Below are positions 37,061-47,297 of a DNA stretch of 64,000 bases, in pieces. Both the position numbers and the translations under genes were made by a program. The notes under the pieces were generated by a model that saw nothing but the letters and a program-made list of their open reading frames with translations, searched no databases and was not told where the DNA came from. The stretch is taken from contig JAFKAC010000035.1 in NCBI GenBank assembly GCA_025766275.1, forward strand, positions 124,001 through 188,000, given 5' to 3'. This DNA comes from Lactarius indigo (taxonomy: Eukaryota; Basidiomycota; Agaricomycetes; Russulales; Russulaceae). Within the stretch, counting starts at the first letter, position 1; each line of letters starts with the position of its first letter.

Positions 37061-40000
37061 ATGTCGCAGATGCCTCCCACAGCTTCCTCTTCCTCCAATT
37101 TACAGGCCATCTTCTGCGCTTCCCTCGACAATTACAAAAAGAAGACGAAGAAAGATCTTCTTGCGCATCCGTTGATGGTCCAGCTACAGACCTGCAACTC
37201 CCCCACCGACATCCTGGCCGTCCTCCGCACTCAACTCCAGCAGTTCGAGCAATCTACATCCGGCGATGATAGGTTGATTAGATGGTTGAATCCAACTGTC
37301 AATGTGCTTTATGCGTTTTCTGCGGCGCTTGGCGAGGGCATCGGATTGGTGAGTGCCGTTCCGGCGATCCTTCTACGATCTAATCTCTGATGTTATATTT
37401 CTAGGTGTTCTCACCAGCGAAAGTCATCTTCGCTGGTGCTGGAGTCCTTCTCCTGGTAGCTATTATCCTGTATCTCGCCCACCCAAACTGTTCTGATACA
37501 GAACCTACACAGGCTGCTAAAGATGTTGCTGCGAGCCAAGATGCGCTCATCGATATCTTCGAGCGGATTGAAGGCTTCTTCAGGCGGCTGGAGGAGTATA
37601 GTTCGGTGCCGACGACGGAGGCGATGAAGGACGTCATCGTGAAGATAATGGTCGAGGTTCTTGGAATTTTTGGGATCGTAACGAAGGAGATGAAGCAGGG
37701 ACGAGCGAGTGAGTCAATCCCTGATGCTATACGTCTCGTCGCTAATAGGTATTTAGAGAGATATCTGAAGAAACTGATCGGAAGGAGGGACATCGAGGAC
37801 GCGCTGGGAAGATTGGATAGATTGACACAGCAGGAGGCCCAGATGGCGATTGTGCAAGTTCTGAAAGTCGCACATGATGTCAAGGACGGTGTAGAAACTG
37901 TGGATGACAAGGTTAACGTGGCTATCGAGGGTACGTTCAGCACATTGACTAGTCACAAACGCCATCTTAAACTCATTTATGTACAGACGGCAGGGAAACA
38001 AAGGCCCTGGTGCAACAGGCGGCAAACAATATCGACGAAGAAAAGCGTTCGTGGTTCTTCAGTCACGCTGCTCCTGCTTGCCGAACTGAAATGGCGTTTT
38101 AGGGAGCCGGATGCGGAAGGACCACCGAGCGTGGCTATCTCCGCCGGACCCATCCACCAATCAAAATCTCGCGTCCACCACTCAACATGAAGGCACCGCA
38201 ACATGGTTCTTCCAGGGAAGTATATTCATGAAATGGAAATCCAAGTCGGCCACATCCGTATTGTGGATCCACGGCAAACGTGCGCGCTTCTGTCCCTTTA
38301 CATATTCCCAGATCCTGATCGCGTCTAATGATGGTAGCTGGCTCAGGGAAGAGTATCCTTTGGTTCGTCGTCATTTGTCACATTCACCCCTCAGCAACTT
38401 ACACCACAAACTAGCTCCGCAATCATCCAAGACATCACTGCGTTGCGGGAGGCTGGACTGGCGTCGATGGCGTATTTCTATTTCGATTTCAAGGACACCG
38501 ATAAACAAAACATCCGCAACTTGCTTCCTTCCCTTCTCACACAGCTCTCCGCTCGTTCCGACAGCTGTTCCGACATACTCTCGCACGTTTATAAGGCGCA
38601 CGACGATGGCGCGCAGAAGCCCAGCACCAGTACGCTGATCGCGTGTCTTAAAGAGATGCTCACGCTACCTGGCCGAGGCCCAATCTACATCATCATGGAC
38701 GCGCTAGACGAATGCCCCAACACCTCTGGAATTCCACCAGCCCGCAAACAAGTCCTTGATCTCATAAAGGACCTCGTTGGCCTCCAGCTTTCCAACCTCC
38801 GTATATGTCTCACCAGCCGCCCGGAGGATGACATTCGGGCCGCGCTTGAGCCGCTCGTGCTTCACCCGGTCTCGATCCACGAGGAAAGCGGACAAAAGAA
38901 GGATATTGAAGACTATATCCGATCTGTGGTGTACGCGGACTCAGATACGGCTATGAAGAGATGGAGGGAGAAGGACAGAGAACTTGTTATTGAGACGCTC
39001 ACGGATAGAGCTGACGGAATGTAAGCGTACTCAAGGCTTTTGAGCACGGTTACTGAGTATTTGACAGGTTCCGATGGGTGTTTTGTCAATTGGAAGTGTT
39101 GCAACATTGCCTTCCGCAGAGCATCAGGCGAACACTGAACGAATTGCCGAAATCTTTAGACGAGACATATGAGCGGGTGCTGAAGGAGATCGGGATGGCC
39201 AACCGAGACCATGCCCGACGTCTGTTACAATGTCTCACTGTGGCCGCTCGGCCGCTGCGTATCGAGGAGCTCGCAGAGATACTAGCGCTTGACTTTGACG
39301 AGGCCAAAGGAGCGACACCAAATTTGAACGAGGACTGGCGGTGGGAGGACCGACAACGGGCTGTGCTATCTACATGCTCAAGCTTGATCGCCGAAGTCGA
39401 CGATGGTGATTCTCGGGTCATTCAGTTTACGCATTTTTCGGTGAAGGAATTCTTGACTTCCGATCGCCTTTCCACTTCTAAAGAAGATGCTTCGTACTTT
39501 CATATCACTCCTGATTCTGCACACACGACTCTCGCCCAGGCTTGCTTGGGAACACTACTCCAGTTGGACGGCAGCGCCAGCAATAGTCAGGTTGAAGATA
39601 GGTTTCCATTGGCGAGATACGCCACTCAACATTGGGTGGAGCATGCGCGGTTCGGAAATGTGTCTTCACTCATAGAAGATGGGATGCGACTTCTTTTCGA
39701 CTCCACCAAACCACATTTTTCCGCGTGGCTCGAGTTCGACAACATCGACGATCGCTGGCGAAGCTTCGGAGATCACCCCGAACATGGTGGATCTCCGCTA
39801 TATTATGCTTCGTTGTGCGGATTTCATGACCTGGCAGCGCACACCATCGTCGAACATCCGAAGCAAGTCAATGCAAGGGGAGGTCGAAATCACAGTCCAC
39901 TGGTAGCGGCATTGTACAAGAGACACTTCGATGTGGCTGAGCTATTACACCAACATGGCGCAGCCGTGGATGTTATAGATGACGCGCTTGGTCGGACTCC

Positions 40001-41039
40001 ACTACATGCTGCGTCGAAGGATGGATGTATCGATGTCGCGCGGTGGCTACTCGACCATGGCGCAGATGCGAATTCGCGGCAAAACAATCTCCAGACTCCG
40101 ATCCATTTAGCCGTAATTTATGAGATTGTCGAGGTTGTTCGGATGCTACTGGGGCACAACGTACCCGTCAACACTGCGGACAGCCAAGGCCTTACTCCAT
40201 TGCACTGGGCATCAGATCGTGGTCACGTGGAGATCGCGGGGCTACTACTCCAATATGGGGCAGAAGTCAGCGTACAAGATCATGAATACTCGACGCCATT
40301 ACATCTAGCATCAGTTTATGGGAGGCTTGAGATTGCACGTCTGCTGCTTGACCATGGCGCGAAAGCGGAGGCCAAGAAGATGGACGGAAGGACTCCATTG
40401 CACGAGGCGTCGTCCCAAGGCGGAAGAGATTCTGTGCGCCTGCTGCTCGACCATGGTGCAAACGCAAATGTCTCGGATAACGACGGATGGACCCCGTTGC
40501 ACTTGGCGTCATCCGCAGGCAAAACAGAGATCGCGCGCTTGCTGCTCGACCGTGGCGCGATCGCAAATGCCAAGGACAACGAAGGATGGACTCCGTTGCA
40601 CGGGGCGTCAACCCAAAGCAAAAGAGATACCGTACACCTGCTGCTCGACCACGGTGCAAACGCAAATGCTGAGGATAACGACGGATGGACTCCGTTGCAC
40701 GAGGCGTCAACCCAAGGCAGAAGAGATACTGTACACCTGCTGCTCGACCACGGTGCAAACACAAATGCAGAGGATAACGACAGATGGACCCCGTTGCACG
40801 GCGCGTCGTCCCAAGGCAGAAGAGATACTGTGCGCCTACTTATCGACCACGGTGCAAACACAAATGCCGCGGATAACGATGGATGGACCCCGTTGCACGT
40901 AGCATCATCCAAAGGCAAAATAGAGATCGTGCGCTTACTGCTCGACTGTGGCGCGAGTGCAGATGCCAAGGACAACGAAGGAAAGATCCCATTACAGGTT
41001 GCGTCAGGAATGGAAATCATACTGATGTTGGCAGCATGA
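37061..41039 (+). CDS. NLR-A: Goodbye-NACHT-ankyrin STAND protein (about 1182 aa)
   Basis: Nine exons by eye: 37061-37348, 37405-37455, 37513-37708, 37757-37930, 37987-38046, 38103-38279, 38338-38362, 38415-39020, 39068-41039. Their sum is divisible by three, and every intron is GT-AG, 47-58 bp. Residues 10-215 form a fungal Goodbye-like N-terminus (LLAHPLMVQLQTC, DILAVL, LNPTVNVLYAFS, QDALIDIFERIEGFFRRL). NACHT NTPase: Walker A GKPGSGKS at 314-321, encoded across two introns; Walker B IIMDALDECPN. A winged-helix-like region (RRTLNELPKSLDETYERVLKEI, FTHFSVKEFL) follows. From about residue 766 come twelve ankyrin repeats and a short last one. The repeats at 40486-40980 are nearly identical 99-bp units. 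Expected role: intracellular immune or incompatibility receptor that oligomerises on ligand binding. Confidence 0.87.
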
Positions 41040-41552
41040 TGGGTAAATAGATAGGGTACAATACGTTGCTCCATAAATGTACGTCGGGTCACTGTCATAG
41101 TATGGGATTCCCTTCTGCAGGTCTTCGTATGGTCGCACTTGGAATCTGGTTGGTCTCTGTATGAGCAACAAAGGAGCAGCGGCATAGAGCGTCGGTTGGT
41201 CTTCGAGTGAACCCAGTACGAGGAGGCACGTGCTCGTTCCTCTTTTTTGTGCCGCGCATCTGTCCACCCAAGCTCTCGACCGGTTCAAGAACATTTTTAT
41301 TTCGCCCGCCTGCCACGCCCAGTGATTGCACGGATAGATAATGAAATTGATGAGGCCTTATGATTTCCGACCTTCGTCAGTTCGCTCCGGGATGGCCCCT
41401 CCCACCCGCCGACCTCATCTCGGAAACGCAAACCCCTCATGCCAGATCGAGAAGCACTCCGTGCCTCCGCCCATTGCCTCTGCAGTCTACTAGCTACTTG
41501 TTTTCCCCCACCAGTCACCATTCCCACGTCGGAGCGCCTCACCGAACCTAAA
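41040..41552. other. Intergenic, no gene seen
   Basis: Downstream of NLR-A. The sequence diverges from the corresponding regions after NLR-B and NLR-C, and only short unrelated frames are present. Confidence 0.5.
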
Positions 41553-41704
41553 ATGGACAGCAGGGTAGTGACTCTCGAAGAGCACTTTCTTCGCGATTCA
41601 CTTCGACAGATGCGGTGCCCATGCTGCACCACGTCTTCGATTTTTCGGTGTCGAGTTTCTATCTCTGGTGTTGCAGCTACGACATTTCCCCGAGAGACGC
41701 CGTG
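41553..41704 (+). pseudogene. Possible amidohydrolase N-terminal fragment
   Basis: ATG at 41553 gives MDSRVVTLEEHFLRDSLR, which resembles the start of fungal amidohydrolase-2 (dihydroxybenzoate decarboxylase-like) proteins with their TLEEHF motif. The frame then runs into unrelated sequence. No metal-binding core was found downstream, so at most a truncated exon. Low certainty. Confidence 0.35.
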
Positions 41705-42864
41705 ACCTGTTCGACTATGGGATGCTGGGCCAGGCGCACGTCCTCAAACTCAGGTGCGTGCTCCGGGTACCAAGGGAGTCGCTGATTTCTTATTTCCATT
41801 GGGAATGGAGAGGGTAGGAACGCGACTCCTTGCACTCGCACTGAGCCCCTTCCCTGCACAATTATACCGCCATGGACATCCCGCGCTCGTACCGCTTCTA
41901 CACAAGAATTTCCTCTCCGCCTCCGCCTCCATCGCCGTTACTGTGACAGCTATGTAAGGGGTCTCTCCATGCTGCGCCGTGTCGACATGCGCGACACTGG
42001 TGTACTAGATGCGCTGCTTGTCGTAGACTGCTTGCCACCTGCTCTGCGATGGTCGTGACCAAGTTGCAGCCCGAAGACGTCTTACAGAAGTTATTGCATC
42101 GGCGGTCCGTGCTGGGGTGGCAAGTATGGAGCGTTGGTGAGGACTCGTTGGGTGGTTTACTGGGGGATGTGAGTCGGCTGGCGTGATACCTGAAGTAATT
42201 CCTGTAGCGTGCGTCGTTCTTTCTTTTTTTATTGGAGGGAGTGTATACGATACGTCTACGTGCGTCTGACCTACAGCTCTCGTATGTTTTATGGCAATAC
42301 CGCGGGCGAAAAGAAAAATCTGGTCTTGACAGCGAGACTCGTGATAGAAGCTTAGATAAAAGGTGATCTTGTTCGGGGAGGAGGGTCCAAATGACTTGAC
42401 CACTCAGCGACACTTGTATATGCGCTTTAGAATACGCTATTTCCATTTCCACTCGGTTCGTCCATTATGACAGGGACAGTACCTAAGCGGATAATCAGAG
42501 TACATTATATCGGTGAGCTTGCCAGTGAGGTCCAGCTATTACTCCGAAGTGGACATTTCCACTGGCACGTGCCTGATAGGACGCAATTTCACCACCCAGA
42601 TTCCTGAAACTACTCGACATTCTCTTATCGGATGGCCTCAGGACCTTACTGAATACCGAGCTACTACCAAGTCTCCCGTGATATGATTCTGTTGGGACAG
42701 CGATTACGGGACCCTGATCGACGGGGTTGGGTGAGTTCGATGGCGGGCCGTGGGCCGCGGGCTTGATGTTTCGGCAAATATGCTCATGGGGTTTGCGAAA
42801 CGCCACTCACTAACTCGAAAAAAAAAAACGATTACCAGTTCGAGTGGATGGTCACACGAGCACC
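41705..42864. other. Unassigned region of unit A
   Basis: About 1.2 kb with short frames on both strands and no recognisable domain. It has no counterpart in units B and C, so this part was inserted or rearranged in unit A. Confidence 0.45.
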
Positions 42865-43035
42865 ATGAGCACCTGCCTCGCTCTCGAGATTTTAACTGCC
42901 ATTTCCGAAGAGGTCGACGACGTCCGTGACTTGCGCCATGTGTGGGCCACCTGCTGCATTTTCTGTGCCGCTGCCACGCCCCTTGCATTCCGCATCCTCT
43001 CCGCGATCGCATCCGAGCTCTGTGCAACGATCTAA
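42865..43035 (+). pseudogene. F-box N-terminal fragment, unit A
   Basis: MSTCLALEILTAISEEVDDVRDL ... ATPLAFRILS matches the start of the F-box genes at 51466 and 59894 (LPLEVLTAIFEEANDVRRDL), then stops. The F-box helix pattern is kept but the rest of the gene is absent. A MAD1 remnant follows. Confidence 0.6.
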
Positions 43036-43079
43036 CCAACGAGAAGCACTCTCTGCAAGAGGCGCGCTAAGGTACGTCG

Positions 43080-43829
43080 CCTCCACCCATGTGCTTCCCT
43101 TCCCTGATTCCCGTCCTTCAGTGCTGGAAGAAGGGAATAGGAAGCCGAGAAAGACGGAGAGAAATTCGCGCATCTCAAGCAGACGTTCTTTGACTTGCGC
43201 GGCGAGGTTGGCGCAGGATGGCACGTGCCCCCCGGCGTGCTCGTTCTCTCTCTCAGGCTCTCTGCCCGAACCCTGCACAGAACTGGACCGATCTACGACA
43301 GGCAGTGCTCGACCGGCTCAAATCCGAGAATATGGCGTTCCTCTAGCACCTCCCCACGCTCGAAAACGCGCCCACCAGCCCCGACCCGGGTGCAAATGGC
43401 GAGGGGCAGATGATGCCAGTGCCGCGCGCGGGATGGACAGCGGTCTGCGAGGAAAGGGCGGAACTCAAGGCGGAGCTCAAGAAGTGCGGCTAGTGCATGC
43501 TCTGCCTGCGACAGGTGTTCGCGGGAAAGACGGCTGAGTTTCGCGAGGCGCTCTCGGTGATCTTTGGCGTCAAGCTCGTGTTCTACGATAATGGACAGGT
43601 GCGCGTCACGTCGCAGTACGACCTCGGAGCCACGTTCATATTCCAGCCTTCGCCGAAGGACGAAGGTGGAGGAGAGGCACGCTTGCAGCTCGTCGTGCAG
43701 GGCCAGGGTGGCCCGCTAGAGTTGCTGCAGCTCATGCGGAACTGGGTCGAGATCAAACAGGGCATTCCGTGCTTCTTGGCGAGCTTCACGCTTGAGTGCT
43801 ACGACAAGTGGAAGTGCGAGCAGCAATAG
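43080..43829 (+). pseudogene. MAD1 spindle-checkpoint gene, 3' remnant
   Basis: The last 110 codons (43497-43826) resemble the C-terminal globular domain of the mitotic checkpoint protein Mad1 (LRQVFAGKTAEFREAL, YDNGQVRVTS, ATFIFQPS, IPCFLASFTLECYDKW). Upstream pieces of the coiled-coil part are visible in shifting frames (FDLRGEVGAGWHVPPG; RQAVLDRLKSENMAFL followed by TAG; AVCEERAELKAELKKCG followed by TAG). Two nonsense codons and frame changes make it a pseudogene fragment. The functional gene must be elsewhere, as MAD1 is normally single copy. Confidence 0.75.
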
Positions 43830-44089
43830 GCAGTAGTGTAAGCAGCGAATGAACGGAGGATCCAAATTATCTAGTTGTACTCTGCGAGTCTGTCTGAGAT
43901 AAACGAGCCCTCATCCAACGTCTGTGTGATTTTGTTTGGGCGAGCCCGCACAGATAACAATTGGAGAGAAAATGGTGGATGGTATTATGCAGACAATAAA
44001 AAGGTGGTGTTCTCTTGGGAATTATAGGAAAAATTGATTCGCTCTAGATTGTCAGGTATCGTCATTGACTTGGTGTCCATGCGCGCATG

Positions 44090-45022
44090 CTTATTTTTGT
44101 TCGCCTTGCCGTTCTCGTACGGCCCGTTGGCAGGAGCGGAAAAGTAGTTGAGTTTCGCAAGAGGATCCGCGCGGATTGTCTTGCTCCCTTCCTTCCAGTT
44201 CGTGAGACAAACTTCGCCGTGAGCGTCCTTCTAATCGCCACACCACGTCAGCACACCATCCGCCGACGACGAGACAAAAAGAAAAACTTACGGTGAACTG
44301 GAACGCCCGCACGAGACGTAGCGCCTCATCAATGGACCCTCTGACGGGGCAGGTCATTCATCGTAGTCTACCCACAAGATTGGTATCACTGACAGATCGG
44401 TCATCGACAGTCCCGAGTAGAGGGAGAACTGTACCGGAGTATACCCTCGGAGTCAATCAGGTGGCTCGCGCGGAACATGATCCCTTTGGCCTCAATCGGA
44501 GACCCGTATTCGCCCACCACAGGCATGTTGCGGTCTACAAGCAGCGGAATGCGCAGGTTGTGTCCAAGCCCACCAGTGCTGCGCGCACGCGTCGTGTGAG
44601 TACTCCGAGTCGGTCGATATAGCTGCTACATGTGCACACGATCAAAAGATCCATTCGTAACTTGGATCGGCTCAAGGAGAAGGCTTACCGAGCACTATAG
44701 TGTCGAGATGGGTAAATTCGGGGAGCGTGTCGTTGAATGCAAGGATTTCGGTAGGTCAGACAAAGGTAAAGTCACAATAGCCAGATGAAAAAAAAAGTGG
44801 TGTGAGTGAGACAGAGTGGGTGCTAGGATTTTGGGACATGCGTACAGAGGGTAGAACACCAAGATCTTCCTGACATGGACAGGTCAGAAAAAGGCTAGCG
44901 GGAAAACGTGTAAATGGCTACCGTTGACCGAGGTAGTCCGCCAAAGAGACCTCCTTGAAAGCACCATCTACGAGAATAGTGACGCTGGATACAGTCGGGG
45001 GGCTCTGGATAGCGGGAGACAT
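44090..45022 (-). pseudogene. 2-Cys peroxiredoxin pseudogene, copy B
   Basis: The better preserved copy. Start at 45022 (MSPAIQSPPT, then VDGAFKEVSLADYLG). Catalytic region DFTFV-stop-PTEILAFNDTLPEF has TGA at 44756-44758 where the peroxidatic cysteine belongs. Then a DSEYSH segment, LRIPLLVDRNMPVVGEY, LIDSEGILR, the RGSIDEALRLVRAFQFT helix with a GT donor after it, and a last exon with the resolving cysteine (HGEVCLTNWKEGSKTI). In family members the first cysteine reduces peroxide and the second forms the disulfide partner. With the first codon lost, and the VVLFFYPL strand before it decayed, the enzyme cannot work. Confidence 0.82.
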
Positions 45023-45359
45023 CTGGGTGCTGTAGTCGGTAGAGAAAAAAAAGCGGGGAGGTATTCGAAACGGTGGTCGTCTAACTTGCTGCATACAATT
45101 GTATCTGGACCTTTGCACGTGCACACACCTTTGCACATTTCAGAGATCTAAGCAGATCGCGGCTTTCCCACTAACGTTTCTTCACAAAATAAAAACTGCA
45201 GATACAGTAGGTTTTATACATACAAGATCATGAATAATATACTGGATCTATCCAGATTTGCGACCACAAAAAAAAATTAACATTCCGAGGAGGTGGTCCA
45301 GTGCAGGAACTCACACCCCCAGGTCCCAACGATCTCAGTACTCCTATACAAATGTTTTT

Positions 45360-46250
45360 TATTGGGACAATATAAATGCCGCGGGGCGCAGGCCATCGGA
45401 CAGCGTGCTCACGATACATAGCATCACGTGGCGCAGCGGACGGAGATGTGCGATCGCGGCCGCGAGGCCAGGGCTGCTATCAAGCACTACAAGGTGCGGA
45501 GCAGTGGCGGGTGGGACGTTGTGCGCTGCAGGGCCAACACGAGCACAAAGGAGGGCTGTGCATTTGCGCAGGAGGGTAGGCACGTAGCGCGGGGGTCGTC
45601 ACGAGCGCCGCGAGGTGAGGTACGCCAGCTAGTCGTGCGAGTTGTGCGGCGGCGCTAAACGCTTCAGGACATTGGTAAGGACGGGCAACCAGGGGCATGA
45701 AACGTGCGCCAAGACGAATGAGAGCGGGATCAGAGGGCTCTGGCGCACCTGCTGTCGGGCAAGCCGTGGGCTACGTGGCTCAGATGTCTGTGGGAAAGTC
45801 ACGATGACGCGCTGGGTTGGTGGAAGTGCATGCACGGATTCGGTTGGAGAGCGCAGGAATGCAGGTGCGGCCGCGGGTGGGGCGCATTTGGGAGGAGGAC
45901 CGGGCGCTGAGCGGGATGAGTTTGTTGGTACGCTTGGGAACATCTCGGACATACGCGGGAAGGAAGGTAAATGGGAAAGTTGGCGCGGGCCATGTACAAC
46001 TCGGAGATAATGCTGCCACGTCAGCATGGCGGATATCTGGAGATGGGAGTGATGGAGAGCGGTTAGGAAAGCGGTGCCATGGGACACTGGAGATGTGGGA
46101 AATGGTCTTAGGCGCGCGTTCTCGTCCACTGGGAAAATGCAACATCGAAGCAGTGGTTGTCTGCCGACGTAGGGATATTGAGATGGAGGACTGAGATCTG
46201 AGATGTCGAAGAGATCATAGATGATGGTGAGTGCACGAGACTGGGCGTGT
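45360..46250 (-). pseudogene. F-box/LRR-like gene remnant, unit B
   Basis: Close copy of 35100-36000 with the same loss of the 3' half next to the peroxiredoxin pseudogene. Pieces such as VLDSSPGLAAAIAHLRPLRH are in line with the full copies in units C and D. Frames are broken. Confidence 0.45.
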
Positions 46251-47297
46251 CTTGATGCCGTAAGTTTTGAGACTGCTCGAGCCTACGCGAAGGACGGTGT
46301 GCAAGGAGTCATAGGGGGGGGGGGGGGAGACTAGCTAGAAGTAAGGCCGCGTAAGTAGAGTGTGAACGGGAATTTTGGAGCCAAAAATAGAAGTCCTGCG
46401 GAGGTGGGTGGCCATCCCAGTGGCTAAAGAGTGTCGCATTCTCGTCGATCTTGGTTCTTCGATTCTAATTCAGTCCACGTCTTGACTATCTTCGTGTCCC
46501 ACCTTCGACCAAGAAATTACCAGGTTAGGCAAACTAAAAATATTGACTTTGCACTCCATTCAAATGGCGCTCAGCATGAGCTGCGCTGTACTGGGAGTAA
46601 AACATCGCCTCCTTCCAGGCGGACAGCATTGTCTCCTCCAGACTCGCCTGCCTTGAACTTGAACGAAGATCTCAGCAACCCTTGGTTTGAAAGCATTCTC
46701 TAGATGGTCGATGTAGCGATGGTGTTGGTCCTAACACAGCTGTGCGGAATAAATTAGTGGACGGTGAGAGAAAACACGGCAAATGACACGAACGTGTTGA
46801 GATTTCAAGCATCAGGTTTGGTTGCGCCGGAGGGGAAGGGGACCGGCGCATGGTAGAATTTGAAGCGTACTAGCTCTTGTGTATAGTAATAGGTAGTGAT
46901 TTAAGCTGGCATACCGCATAGAAACTAGGCGGAAGTATGATTGATGTTTCCCAAAGAGATGCCTTGACCTATTCGACTGACGGCGCGACCACGTGACTCC
47001 CTACAGACATATGATCAGCGTAAGCGCAAACAAGCATCCCGATGTCAACTCCCGAGAAATCTCATTATCATGGTTATCTGCTTCGACATGGAACCACGGA
47101 ACTTTACCGCACTCAGTTTCCCTCTGAGGTGGCCAGTGACAAGGACAACCCCCGCATCACTGCTTCTGAAATCACTGCCGGCCTGTTTACGAGTTGAGGC
47201 TGTGCAGGCGTTACCTGCCAAAGCTCGTGCCAATCGATTCGCGCGTTCTCACTCACCCGCTTCCCACCCTCAGACGCATTTCCTCACTGCTCTCGCC
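46251..47297. other. Divergent intergenic region, unit B
   Basis: Contains a run of 14 G (46314-46327), the conserved block near 46390-46480 and the CACGTG block at 46981-47030. No coding region. Confidence 0.5.
46981..47030 (+). promoter_or_regulatory. Conserved CACGTG promoter block of NLR-B
   Basis: CACGTG at 46990-46995, 308 bp before the NLR-B ATG, followed by the shared CATATGATCAGCGTAAG segment. Confidence 0.55.

Noticed and set aside
44756..44758. Selenocysteine peroxiredoxin (UGA at the catalytic position)
   Set aside because: Basidiomycetes are not known to have selenocysteine machinery, and the surrounding strand (VVLFFYPL) is decayed. A nonsense change in a pseudogene is simpler.
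46314..46327. A run of 14 G as a regulatory or G-quadruplex element
   Set aside because: The run is found only in unit B, so it is more likely a simple-repeat slip.
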